A DNA stretch of 64,000 nucleotides, from positions 1 through 64,000 of the forward strand of contig NZ_JANUXN010000014.1 of assembly GCF_025699485.1 (NCBI RefSeq), read 5' to 3'. Each line of letters opens with the position of its first letter. Position 1 is the stretch's first letter. The translations under genes and the position numbers were made by a program. The notes under the pieces are model-generated. The model was not told the DNA's origin. It saw nothing but the letters and a program-made list of their open reading frames with translations, and searched no databases. Of the stretch, positions 9,431 to 17,700 are shown piece after piece. This stretch comes from Thauera carbonicopians. Lineage in GTDB: Bacteria > Pseudomonadota > Gammaproteobacteria > Burkholderiales > Rhodocyclaceae.

Positions 9431-10384
9431 ATGACGAAGCAGTCCGTAGCGATCCGTTCCGACTTTGGCCATCCCGGATTTTTCAGGAATGGCATGAAAT
9501 GGATGCTCGGGCTCTTGATCGCGCTGCCGGCGCCGACTGCATTCGCCATCGACAAGCGCCTGGCCGAGCAGGCCCGATATCTGGCGCGGGAAGCCCTGAG
9601 CTACGAGCATGGCGAAGGGGTTCCGCGTGATCAGCCTTACGCGGCCCGGCTCTATTGTGAAGCGGCTCGCCTGGGCGACGTCGAAGCGATGTATTCCCTG
9701 GGCTGGATGTATGCCAATGGCCGGGGCGTCGAGCGCAACGACGCCTATGCCGGTGCCTTGTTTGCCCAGGCTGCCCGCAAGGGCCACGAGCATGCCAGGA
9801 AGATGTTGCGCTACACGGGAGATGACGCTCGCGCGAAGCCCGAATGCCTGCGCAGGCCGGCAGATGTGGTGCGGGAGCGCTGGCCGATCGATGGGCTCAT
9901 CGCCCGTCTGTCGCCGGAACGACGCGAAATCGCCCGCCTGATGTCGGAGCTCTCGCCGAAGTACGGTATCCAGCCTGTGTTGGCGCTGGCCATCGGCCTG
10001 ACCGAGTCGGCACTGAATCCGCAAGCCCTGTCGCCCAAGAACGCGATGGGCGTCATGCAGCTGATTCCGGAGACCGCCGAGCGCTTCAACGTCAGCAAGC
10101 CCTACGATCCCGAACAGAACATTCGGGGCGGTCTGGCCTATCTGCGCTGGTTGCTGGCCTACTTCGAAGGCGATATCGCCCTTGCCGCAGCAGCCTACAA
10201 CGCGGGAGAAGGGGCGGTCGACCGCCATCGCGGCGTACCGCCTTATCGCGAGACGCAGGCCTATGTCGAACGTATCCTTCGCCACGTCGGGCAGGCGCAT
10301 CACCCCTACGACCGCAGTGTCGTCTCACCCAGCCGGATGCTGCGCAACCTGCGCCTGGCCGCACAGGAAGGGAGCGGCACATGA
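9431..10384 (+). CDS. Secreted lytic transglycosylase with Sel1-like repeats
   Basis: 317 aa from the ATG at 9431. The open frame runs further upstream, but this ATG has a GAGG five bases before it and leads straight into a signal peptide (MLGLLIALPAPTAFA). Two Sel1-type repeats follow (YEHGEGVPRDQPYAARLYC; GRGVERNDAYAGALF), then an SLT domain with the catalytic Glu in LTESALNP, then GVMQLIPETA and AAYNAGEGAV. It should cleave peptidoglycan in the periplasm. In this context the likely role is making room in the wall for a polysaccharide or secretion machine. Its last bases overlap the next start (ATGA). Confidence 0.88.
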   Translation: MTKQSVAIRSDFGHPGFFRNGMKWMLGLLIALPAPTAFAIDKRLAEQARYLAREALSYEHGEGVPRDQPYAARLYCEAARLGDVEAMYSLGWMYANGRGVERNDAYAGALFAQAARKGHEHARKMLRYTGDDARAKPECLRRPADVVRERWPIDGLIARLSPERREIARLMSELSPKYGIQPVLALAIGLTESALNPQALSPKNAMGVMQLIPETAERFNVSKPYDPEQNIRGGLAYLRWLLAYFEGDIALAAAAYNAGEGAVDRHRGVPPYRETQAYVERILRHVGQAHHPYDRSVVSPSRMLRNLRLAAQEGSGT

Positions 10385-11190
10385 ATGCTGAACAGCAGCG
10401 CGTAGCGCACGCCGGGATTCGCCGGCGGGTGCTGCAATCGGTTTGTACGTTCGCTGCGCTGACGGCATGTCCTGCGCTTGCGCGGGCGAACCTGGTCGAT
10501 ATCCTGCCCGGCATCAAGCCTTCCGTCGTTGCGGTCGGCACCTATCAGCGTACCCGCAGCCCCGCTTTCCAGTTTCGCGGCACGGGCTTTGTCGTCGGCG
10601 ATGGGCGCATGATTGCGACCAATGCCCATGTGCTTCCGGAAGCGATCGCAAGCGAGAACATGGAAATGCTGGTAATCGTCGTTCCCGGCAAGGACCAGCA
10701 GGGGACGGTTAGGCAGGTCAGCCGCGTTGCCAGCGAACGCAGCCGCGACCTTGCCGTGCTCCGACTCGAAGGCGGGGAGGCCCTGCCTGCCCTGAAGCTG
10801 GCTTCGCGGGAGCGGGTACAGGAAGGGCAGGAGATCGCGTTTACCGGCTTCCCGATCGGTGCCGTGCTGGGCATGACTCCGGTCACGCATCGCGGCATCG
10901 TCTCCGCGATCACGCCGATCGGCATTCCGCAGGGCAATTCACGCGACCTCAATCCCGCCCTCATCCGGCGGCTCGCCAATGACGTGTTCCGCGTCTATCA
11001 ACTCGATGCCACGGCTTATCCCGGCAATAGCGGTAGTCCTGTGTTCGACCCGAAGACAGGCGAGGTCATCGGCGTCATCAACATGGTGTTTGTCAAATCG
11101 ACCAAGGAAAGCGTGCTGTCCGATCCCTCGGGAATCAGTTATGCGATTCCCGTGGAGTACCTTCACAGGCTAATTGGGAACGCTCCCTGA
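10381..11190 (+). CDS. Secreted trypsin-like serine protease
   Basis: 269-aa S1-type protease with a signal peptide (cleavage expected near ALARA) and the full triad: His83 (TNAHV), Asp123 (SRDLAVL) and Ser217 (GNSGSPV). There is no PDZ domain, so it is not a full DegP/DegQ protein. It is translationally coupled to the lytic transglycosylase by an ATGA overlap, which suggests the two act in the same periplasmic process within the EPS block. Its substrate is unknown. It is the last gene before the tRNA-Arg-derived terminator and the integrated element. Confidence 0.85.
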   Translation: MNAEQQRVAHAGIRRRVLQSVCTFAALTACPALARANLVDILPGIKPSVVAVGTYQRTRSPAFQFRGTGFVVGDGRMIATNAHVLPEAIASENMEMLVIVVPGKDQQGTVRQVSRVASERSRDLAVLRLEGGEALPALKLASRERVQEGQEIAFTGFPIGAVLGMTPVTHRGIVSAITPIGIPQGNSRDLNPALIRRLANDVFRVYQLDATAYPGNSGSPVFDPKTGEVIGVINMVFVKSTKESVLSDPSGISYAIPVEYLHRLIGNAP

Positions 11191-11227
11191 ACGACACCGG
11201 ATCGCATCTTCGGATGGCAGGCACGAC

Positions 11228-11263
11228 AAAAAACCCGCAAAGCCTTTAGCAGTGCGGGTTTTT
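11228..11263. terminator. Bidirectional hairpin terminator at the left element junction
   Basis: AAAAAACCCGC (11228-11238) pairs with GCGGGTTTTT (11254-11263) around a 15-base loop. A T run on one strand and an A run on the other make it work in both directions. It would end the EPS operon. Before element integration it probably lay just downstream of tRNA-Arg. An equivalent hairpin lies at 29432-29467. Confidence 0.8.
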
Positions 11264-11302
11264 GGGTCTTGGTGCTACGGGGTGATACGGTGAATTGGCC
11301 TT

Positions 11303-11318
11303 GTCACCAGGAATCGAA
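11303..11318. repeat. Distal attachment-site repeat
   Basis: GTCACCAGGAATCGAA, identical to 29507-29522 inside tRNA-Arg. This is the copy of the tRNA 3' end left at the far side of the integrated element. The flanking bases do not form a tRNA, so the intact tRNA is at the integrase end. Confidence 0.88.
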
Positions 11319-11372
11319 GAAGATGGTAGCCGCCTTATCCTGAAAAGGATTTGAAGCGGTACGGCGAATTCC

Positions 11373-11392
11373 TACCCCCAAATCTACCCCCA
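11373..11392. repeat. Paired TACCCCCA repeats, candidate integrase arm sites (left)
   Basis: TACCCCCA occurs twice in direct orientation at 11373-11380 and 11385-11392, starts 12 bases apart, just inside the left attachment repeat. The same octamer recurs in both orientations inside the right end at 29325-29386. Clustering at both termini of an integrase-mobilised element suggests arm-type binding sites for integrase or its directionality factor. This is inferred from position only. Confidence 0.5.
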
Positions 11393-11457
11393 GCGCGTGA
11401 GGGCTGGGCCGGTGATCGGCCAGCGCCGCGTCGAAAATGCTGTCGCGGGCGGCAACT

Positions 11458-11679
11458 TCAATGAGGGCTTTCATCGCTTCCACTCCTGGTTGTTCCGATG
11501 AGCAGATCGCGCGAATCGTTGACCAGGTCCATGGCCTCGCTGAGGCACCCGGACAGGGAATGCTGGCTCAGGCTGTTGATGTCGCCGGTGACTTCAAGCG
11601 TGTAGATCATGTCGATGAGCGCGGCGGCCGATGACAGCTTGAGGTTGATGGCATCCACATCGATGTTGTCCGTGCTCAT
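11458..11679 (-). CDS. Small element protein of unknown function (73 aa)
   Basis: Starts at the ATG at 11679 with a strong AAGGAAGGTGA upstream and overlaps the preceding gene by ATGA, so translation coupling supports it as real. Acidic and mostly helical (INLKLSSAAALIDMIYTLEV), with no membrane segment and no recognised motif. It is the last gene of the minus-strand element transcript before the left end. The function is not recognised. Confidence 0.6.
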   Translation of the reverse strand: MSTDNIDVDAINLKLSSAAALIDMIYTLEVTGDINSLSQHSLSGCLSEAMDLVNDSRDLLIGTTRSGSDESPH

Positions 11680-12041
11680 GACTTCACCTTCCTTAAATGC
11701 TTCGCCTTCTCGTAGGCTTCGATTTCGTTCCAGCCCATCATTTCAAGCCGGCGCGGTTCTGCGCGTCGTGCCAGGCCAATCAAGGTAGCGACCTGATCGG
11801 AGCCGCATTCGAGCGTACGGAGCAACGCCTGCACTTCTTCACCATTTTGGAAGTTGCCGGCATTGCCGTTCTCGCTGTCTTCCGCGACGAGGGCGGCGAG
11901 GCCGCCGCATACAACGGCCAAGTCTTGCGCCAGATGCTGTGCGTTCTCTATCCCGCCGGAAAACATTGACACCTCGTCGAGCGTCAGACGGTCCTCGGCC
12001 TTTTCCCACAACAGAAAAACTGCATCGCGTAGATTTCTCAT
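11676..12041 (-). CDS. Small element protein of unknown function (121 aa)
   Basis: The ATG at 12041 is preferred over the GTG at 12047 because GGAGG sits eight bases upstream of the ATG. The protein is acidic and helical with no membrane segment. It contains SMFSGGIENAQHLAQDLAVV and ends in a basic tail (KHLRKVKS). The preceding small ORF stops at the start region and the next gene overlaps by ATGA, so it belongs to a tight operon. Such small ORFs are typical of phage and satellite late ends, but no family was recognised. Confidence 0.6.
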   Translation of the reverse strand: MRNLRDAVFLLWEKAEDRLTLDEVSMFSGGIENAQHLAQDLAVVCGGLAALVAEDSENGNAGNFQNGEEVQALLRTLECGSDQVATLIGLARRAEPRRLEMMGWNEIEAYEKAKHLRKVKS

Positions 12042-12043
12042 GG

Positions 12044-12136
12044 TCACTTCCTCCCGAAGGTCAGACGATAGGCCAGCGCCGGGCCGGCGAAGCGGCGCAG
12101 CGCGCGGTACAGGGTGAAGCGGCTGATCGTGGTCAT
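12044..12136 (-). CDS. Very small translationally coupled ORF (30 aa)
   Basis: Codes for a basic, arginine-rich 30-residue peptide starting MTTISRFTLYRALRRF. Its ATG overlaps the TGA of the preceding frame and has GGGAGG eight bases upstream. Its own stop abuts the ribosome binding site of the next gene. The signals are as good as those of its neighbours, so it may be a real microprotein or a coupling leader. No homology is recognised. Confidence 0.45.
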   Translation of the reverse strand: MTTISRFTLYRALRRFAGPALAYRLTFGRK

Positions 12137-12451
12137 GCTGCCGTCCTCCCTTCCACCTTCGCCAGGGCGGCGCGAAGCGACATGAGCACGGCGCCTTCTG
12201 GCGTATGTTCGGAAGGCGCCCACTTCTGTCTGGTCAGCAAGGCTTCCGCTGCACTTGCCCAGGTCCGGGGAACGATAGGGGAGCGGGGTTTCCATCGCCG
12301 CCAGCGCGAGCTGGGCGATGGCTGCGATCTCGGAAAGGTTGAATTGTGCCGTGACTGCCATGTTTTTGATGGCAAGCTGCAGGCGGCGAACTTCGGTGGT
12401 GCTGGCTTCGAGGGTGCTGGACGCGGGCGCGCCGGTGGTGGGGTGTGCCAT
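12133..12451 (-). pseudogene. Element protein read in two frames (frameshifted or recoded)
   Basis: The first part, from the ATG at 12451 (TTGGAG eight bases upstream), reads well as MAHPTTGAP through STLEASTTEVRRLQLAIKNM and QFNLSEIAAIAQLALAAMET. Near 12270-12260 the protein-like sequence moves to the +1 frame and continues as SAAEALLTRQKWAPSEHTPE and MSLRAALAKVEGRTAA, ending at 12133 where the TGA overlaps the next ATG. The span is not a multiple of three. The shift lies close to a TCCCCGG run. It may be a mutation, a sequencing error or programmed frameshifting. The function is unknown. Confidence 0.5.
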
Positions 12452-12719
12452 GGTGGTACTCCAAGTAGCGGTCTTTTTCTCCGCCTTCCCGTCGCCAAAC
12501 GGGTGAGCGGAACCGTGTCGGGTTGGCGAACCGGTACTTGGAAACCGGCAGACCTTGCGGTCTCCCAACACGGCCCGCCCATAGGGCAACACCATGTTGC
12601 GGACGTAAAAAAACCGCGCGGGGCGGTTGTCCGCCCAAGTAAGCCCGGTCGCCAAACCGGTGCCCCGTTGTTTGCGGGGACGTGTGCAGAGTAGGCGGGC
12701 GGGGTGGGGGCTGTCAAGC
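12452..12719 (-). other. Structured, possibly untranslated leader upstream of a small element gene
   Basis: About 270 bases without a convincing gene start but rich in short hairpins: AGACC-TTGC-GGTCT (12550-12563) and GCAACA-CCA-TGTTGC (12586-12600). GTCGCCAAAC(G/C)GGTG is directly repeated with one mismatch at 12491 and 12648. The frame continuing upstream from the gene at 12451 stays open and reads with some protein-like character (ARFFYVRNMVLPYGRAVLGD), as in P4-type ash/icd-like leaders. A longer product or a regulatory leader cannot be excluded. Confidence 0.4.
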
Positions 12720-12760
12720 GTATTAACAGATAGCTTGCTCTTCGTGGTTTCTGTTAATAC
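12720..12760. promoter_or_regulatory. Palindromic operator candidate upstream of brnT
   Basis: A perfect 11-bp inverted repeat, GTATTAACAGA (12720-12730) and TCTGTTAATAC (12750-12760), with a 19-base spacer, ending nine bases before the brnT start. The arms are AT-rich in a GC-rich setting. BrnA antitoxins repress their own operon through a ribbon-helix-helix domain, so this is the expected position of the autoregulatory operator. Confidence 0.65.
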
Positions 12761-12769
12761 AATTTACTC

Positions 12770-13048
12770 ATGAAAATCACCTACGACGAAGCCAAGCGGC
12801 AGGCCAACCTCGTGAAGCACGGCCTTGATCTGGCAGATGCTGCGCTGGTCTACGACTCGCCGAACAAGATCACGCTGGCCTCGACGCGTAAGGATGAGCA
12901 GCGCCTTGTCGATATTGCAATGGTCGAGGTGATGGGCGTGGTGCTGGTTCTGGTCTATGTGGTTCGTGGTGACGCGGTGCGTGCCATTTCACTGCGCCGC
13001 GCGTCGAAGTCTGAAAGGAGGGTCTATGAATCCGCACAGCAAAACTGA
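12770..13048 (+). CDS. brnT: BrnT-family ribonuclease toxin
   Basis: 92-aa protein of the BrnT/DUF497 family, a small RelE-like RNase that arrests translation when not bound by BrnA. Diagnostic segments are YDEAKRQANLVKHGLDLADA near the N-terminus, a central LVYVVRGDAVRAISLRRA strand region and the C-terminal SERRVYE. It is on the plus strand, opposite to nearly all other element genes, and overlaps brnA by 23 bases. It probably stabilises the element in the chromosome. Confidence 0.88.
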   Translation: MKITYDEAKRQANLVKHGLDLADAALVYDSPNKITLASTRKDEQRLVDIAMVEVMGVVLVLVYVVRGDAVRAISLRRASKSERRVYESAQQN

Positions 13049-13328
13049 CTGGGCTCGTGTGAAGCGTGAGGCCGAAGCCGATGCGCCGGTGCCGTTCGAT
13101 GCCGACGGCGATCCGTACGATCCGAACGATGAAGCCGCTGTCGAGGCCTTTGCCGCGCAGGCCCTGATTACCCGTAGGCGCGGCCCGCAGAAAGCCCCCA
13201 CTAAAGTGCCGACCACCATCCGCTTCGACGCGGATGTGCTGGCCGCGCTGAAGGCTACCGGGCCGGGCTGGCAGACACGGGTGAATGCGGCGATGCGCGA
13301 ATGGGTGAGGTCGCATGTCGCGCGTTGA
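13026..13328 (+). CDS. brnA: BrnA-family antitoxin
   Basis: 100-aa antitoxin starting at the ATG at 13026, with AAGGAGGG upstream inside the end of brnT. The N-terminal half is acidic (toxin contact). The C-terminal half contains the family motif KVPTTIRFDADVLAALKATG followed by GWQTRVNAAMREWV, a ribbon-helix-helix DNA-binding fold. It should neutralise BrnT and repress the operon at the inverted repeat at 12720-12760. Confidence 0.87.
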   Translation: MNPHSKTDWARVKREAEADAPVPFDADGDPYDPNDEAAVEAFAAQALITRRRGPQKAPTKVPTTIRFDADVLAALKATGPGWQTRVNAAMREWVRSHVAR

Positions 13329-13345
13329 TGTCGGATTTTCCGACA

Positions 13346-13909
13346 TCAAGATTCATAGCGTGCGCCTGATGGTGTTGCGCCGAACACATTGCCAGAGAGC
13401 TGGCCGAGCAGGTCGCGCAACGGATCGGTCTTCTGGCTGTTGTCTTTCTCGTACAGACCCAGGTGCTTCATCAGCTTTTCCAAAGCGCTGTTCTTGTCCG
13501 CAATCTTGTACTTCTTCAGGTAGCCGACGAATACGCGGTCTTTGCCCGATCCCTCGAACTGCTCCAGCACCTCGATGCCGGCCACGGCTGCGGCGGTGTC
13601 GTCGTCGAGATCATGGATTCCCTTCGGGCTGCCGTCTGCATTGAAGAGCCGGCGTGGGTCGAAGAAGGCGACTCGCGCCAGTTCTCGCAAGGTGTCGTCC
13701 TGGCTGATGCCGGTACGCTTCTGGCGCGCCTTGCGCCCTTCTTCAATGGCTCCGCACACCTCAACATTCCTCAACAGGCGTTCGCCCTGCTGGGTGGCCG
13801 TTCGTGGGCTGTACCCCGCTCGGATCGCCGCCTGTGTCGCATTCAGGTCGATCAGGTACTCATCAACGAAGCGAGCCTGCCTTGGTGTCATTCGGTCACG
13901 TTTCGTCAT
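13346..13909 (-). CDS. Phage terminase small subunit
   Basis: 187 aa, Terminase_2-type small subunit. The N-terminal helix-turn-helix contains MTPRQARFVDEYLIDLNATQ followed by AAIRAGYSPRTATQQGERLL, the classic DNA-recognition start of this family. The C-terminal part includes KNSALEKLMKHLGLYEKDN. It should recognise the packaging site and direct a large terminase, but no large subunit gene exists in the window. A lone terS is a hallmark of satellites that redirect helper packaging, and also a common leftover in decayed prophages. It overlaps the upstream gene by 14 bases. Confidence 0.88.
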   Translation of the reverse strand: MTKRDRMTPRQARFVDEYLIDLNATQAAIRAGYSPRTATQQGERLLRNVEVCGAIEEGRKARQKRTGISQDDTLRELARVAFFDPRRLFNADGSPKGIHDLDDDTAAAVAGIEVLEQFEGSGKDRVFVGYLKKYKIADKNSALEKLMKHLGLYEKDNSQKTDPLRDLLGQLSGNVFGATPSGARYES

Positions 13910-14132
13910 GGCGGCGTTCCTGTGCTGAGATGTGGCGCGTCTCCACGACGGCGGGAAGCTTCGCCGGCACGATGATGCGGCGCATACCTTCGAGTCGGCC
14001 GGTATAGGGGAGGCCGTTCCGGGTCATCTTGATCGCCGCGCCGGTCTGGTCTGTGATGACGACGATCGTACCGTCGTTTTCTGGCGGGGTGGCCTGCTCA
14101 AGCTTTGCAAGGCGGGTTTTCAGGTTGGTCAT
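13896..14132 (-). CDS. Small element protein of unknown function (78 aa)
   Basis: Starts at the ATG at 14132, overlapping the TGA of the DUF5681 remnant (ATGA). Begins TNLKTRLAKLEQATPPEND, a short coiled-coil-like helix, then TIVVITDQTGAAIKMTRNGL, a probable beta hairpin. Similar small proteins lie between DUF5681 and terminase genes in phages, but no function is known. It overlaps terS by 14 bases, which supports a packaging-related operon. Confidence 0.6.
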   Translation of the reverse strand: MTNLKTRLAKLEQATPPENDGTIVVITDQTGAAIKMTRNGLPYTGRLEGMRRIIVPAKLPAVVETRHISAQERRHDET

Positions 14133-14357
14133 TTGCGGTTCTCCAGGGCGGTGATACGGGATTCGAGTTCTACGGTCTCCAAGGCCTTGCGACGGCTCTC
14201 CACAATGCCGGAGAGCGTCGCGGCCTCGCTTGGGGTGAGGGAGCCTTCGGCGACGGCTTGCAAGATGATTTGCTGTGCTTCGGACACGCCGGCCGCGGTG
14301 CTTGGTTCCACGCGGCTTGCCTCTCGGGTTGCCGGACTGGCCAGGCTTAAACGCCAT
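14129..14357 (-). pseudogene. Internally deleted DUF5681 gene
   Basis: From the ATG at 14357 the frame gives AFKPGQSGNPRGKPRGTKHR, the signature N-terminus of DUF5681 phage proteins that usually sit next to terminase genes. After about 20 residues the frame loses similarity. A second frame then gives EAQQIILQAVAEGSLTPSEA and a C-terminus ending ESRITALENRK, typical of the DUF5681 C-terminal end. The middle, usually 60 or more residues, is missing. This looks like an in-place deletion with a frame change. A GTG at 14311 could still start the C-terminal piece (60 aa). Confidence 0.65.
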
Positions 14358-14380
14358 TGGCTTGTTCTCCCCTTGAATTT

Positions 14381-14710
14381 TCAGGCTGTCCGCGATCCTT
14401 CACCCCCCAGCCCGAACGTCTGGAAAAGGGCATCGAAGGCCTCGGCCCGTGCCTGCGGTTTCAGTCGGTACAGGTTCGCCGTGTAGCGCTCTCCGGTACG
14501 GGCGGTGCGACGGATCACGGCCGAGCCTTCGATAGCCTCGATGATCCGTTGGCGCCGGAGCCACGAGCACGCAACCCGCACCCGGTACTCGTCGCAACCC
14601 ATGACGCGGGCGATGTCGGACGTGGAGAACACTGTGCGGCCATCGGTGTCGATTTCACCGCGGTAGTCGGTGATGGCCGTGAGCACTGCTTCGGTGGTGA
14701 TTTTCGTCAT
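14381..14710 (-). CDS. Winged-helix-like element protein (109 aa)
   Basis: Starts at the ATG at 14710. The segments FSTSDIARVMGCDEYRVRVA and WLRRQRIIEAIEGSAVIRRT have the look of a winged helix-turn-helix with a beta wing. No enzymatic motif. It lies between the 2018-aa protein and the DUF5681 remnant on the same strand. It may regulate late element genes or help in packaging-site recognition. The assignment rests on fold appearance only. Confidence 0.55.
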   Translation of the reverse strand: MTKITTEAVLTAITDYRGEIDTDGRTVFSTSDIARVMGCDEYRVRVACSWLRRQRIIEAIEGSAVIRRTARTGERYTANLYRLKPQARAEAFDALFQTFGLGGEGSRTA

Positions 14711-14790
14711 GCTTCAATACTCCCTGTCCATTCTCGGAAAGGGTCTGGCTGCACTCCTGCGCGGCTGCCCCGTCATGCATTCATCTGTGG

Positions 14791-17700
14791 TTATTCGAGG
14801 TTCGCGAACGCCCCTTCCTCGCGCAGCCCTTCGCGCTTGGGTGACAGGAAGATGCCGTCCCTGATCTGCGCGGCGTTGCGCAGCTTGGTCCGGTAGGCCT
14901 GCTGGAAGGACAGGGCGTTGAAGGCGAAGGCGGGGTTCTGGCGGCTGAAGCGCTGGGCCAGGGTGATGGCCTCTTGCTGCGTCTCCCGGTCGCCCGCCAT
15001 CGTGGCGGCCACCCACATGTTCAGGATCTCCGAGCGCCGGGCCTGCAGCCTGGCCTCCCGCCCCTTCACCGCGGCACGGCCCTCGTACATCTCGGCCATC
15101 CGTGACGGCTGGAAGCCCATGGCCGTACCCACGATCTCCGCCGGCGTCAGATCGATGCCCAGATCGTCGCCGCGCCACGAGCGCACGCCTTCATCGCTGA
15201 AGCGGTAGGCCTTGAGCGGAGCGCTGATGAACTTCGGCATCATCGACTCCACACCCCGGGCGAACTTGCCTTCCTCGAAGGCCTGCATCGCCGTGCCCAT
15301 CTGCCCGGCGTAGCCTGCCACCGGCCCGAGCAGCGTCAGCATCCAGGCCTCGACCAGATCGCGGCCCTCGGCTTCCTTGTTCGGCGCCCGCAGCCACAGA
15401 TCGCCCAGCCCCACGCGAGAGGCCATATCGACGTTGAGCAGCATGCGCATCGGGCCGTGGGCGATGGCTTCTCCCACCTTCACGCCAAACACGTCGGCCA
15501 GCATCTTCCGGTACTCGGTCTCCCACTCCCACGGATCGTCCTCGTCGCCCATGCCCAGCGCCAGCAGGGACAGCAGCGGCGTGATGCCGAAGATGCCCAG
15601 CGGCAGCCCCAACGTGCCGGCCGCGGTGAAGTGCATCGCCGCCACCCCGAGCAGCATGCGCCGGGCCTCGCGCTTCACCTGCGGGCTCTCGCCCTTGAGC
15701 GCCTGGTAGGCGTTGCGCCACAGCAGGTAGGTCATCTGCTGGCTGTACTGCTTGAACATCGTGATGACGCGGGTGAAGTTGCCCTGCATGAAGCGGGCGC
15801 GGTTCGATGCCGAGTAATCGAAGTGCGTGCGGATCAGGGCATTGCGCGCTGCCTCGACTGCATCGGCATGGGCCTGCCCCTTGTCGCGGGCCAGCCGATA
15901 GGTCGCCAGGGCCGATACCTGCCGGTTGAAGACCTCGGGAACATGGAAGGTCCAGCCGACGATCTTCATCGCCCGGTTGATCGCGAAGGCGCGCTTGCTC
16001 ACCGTGCTGTCGGTGTTGGCGGTACCGGCCAAGTCCTGCGCCTGCGTCAGGTTGATGAGCCCCATGTTCTCCAGCTCGCGGATCGCCTTCTGCTCGTCGG
16101 CCGAGAGATTCGGGTTGCCTTGCATGACGAAGCCGGACCACTTCTCCCACCTGCCGCCGAAGTAGTCCTTGCTCGCCTTCGTCATCGCCGCGCTGGCCTT
16201 GCCGAAGCCGTAGCGGGCACCCAGCCAGGGCAGGGTCACGAACGGCGTCTGCGTCAGATTCACCAAGCCGCTGGCGATCGAGCCGCCCAGCGACATCACG
16301 AAGCCCACCTGGCCGGCCGCGGCGGCGACCGGATGCGTGTTCGGGTTCAGCAGCAGATCGAGCCGGCGCGTCAGTTCATTGACCACCTGCTGCTGTTCGG
16401 TCGTGTCGCCGCCCGCTTCGCGGATATCCTTCTGCATCTCGTCGATCAGCAGCGAGAGCTCGTGTGCGTGCTGGATCTTGGCGATGTGGTGGCCGGCGTG
16501 CTGCATGCTGGCCGCGAAGGCGCGCATCGCATCCGAACTGAAGCCCGGTACGCCCTTGCGGTGGCGGAAGTGCCGGCGGTAGCTCGAATCCGGCAGCGTG
16601 CCGATGGCCAACTGGTTCAGGTTGTCCATCAGGTTGGCTTTCTCGGCCGCAGGCAGGTCCAGGGCGTTGATCCGCTCCAGCACGTCGCCGACGAACTGTC
16701 CGGCCGCACCGTCGCGCGTGGCGGAGTACTGCGCCTTGTGGGTGGCCTTCACCGTCCAGCCGGTGGCGCGCAGCTGGCGCATGCGCATCTCGCGCCTGGC
16801 GCTGGATTCGAAGGTCTCGACCATGCGCTCCTTGCCCTTGTCGGCGATCAGCACCAGGTCGCCGAAGCGGGCCAGCGGGAAGTACGGCCCGTCCTTCAGG
16901 TAGTTGTCGAACTCGAGGCGAATCTGCGCCGCCACCCGGGCGCCGTTCGTGCCGGCCATCTCGGCCCGGTTCGCCAGGCCGTCGCGGATCGAGCTCAGCG
17001 TGTCGCGGTAGGTGTCGCGCACCTCGCGATAGATGTCCTTCGCGGTGTTGGGCAGGCTGTCCCACAGCCGCATCATCTCGGCCTGCTCGGCATTGAACTC
17101 GCCGCCCTGCCGCTGGGCATCCGGATCGAACTGCGCCAGGGTAGCGCGGTGCATCAGGTCGGACATGCGGTCGGAGACTTCCGAGGGCAACTGCCGCCAC
17201 TGCTCGATCAGGTTGTCCGCGCGTTCGGCGGTGCGCTGGCGCACGGTGTCCATCTGCCGCACGACGTCGTCGAAGCGCTTCACGCCCGGCATCGCATCAC
17301 CCCAGATGTCGGTGATCTGGTCGCGGGTCAGCGCCCCCATCGCCCAGCCGCGGTTCGAGCGCAGGGCATGGGCAAGCCATTCGCCCACGGTGAGCCGTTG
17401 CGGAGGCGGCGCGCTGTCGGTGGCGGTGTAGGGCGATGCCTCTTCGCGCATGGCGATGGAGCGCAGGCCGCTGTCCATGAAGTCGCGCGCGGCCTCGACG
17501 CCGGATTCCGACAGCGCCAGCCCGTCGGCCTGCACCACGTCCTTGAAGATGCCCTCGCGCATCAGGAAGTCGAAATGCGCCGCATGGCCGTTCTCGGGCA
17601 GCACCAGGAAGCGGCTGCCGCCGCTGCCGGTTTCTCGTGCGGCCCGGCGGACCACCGCCTTCAGGCGTGCGATCCCGACCTTGCTGCGATCCTTCAGCAG

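Noticed and set aside
11319-11457. Possible gene at the left end of the element
   Set aside because: No frame with a start signal; only the TACCCCCA repeats were supportable.
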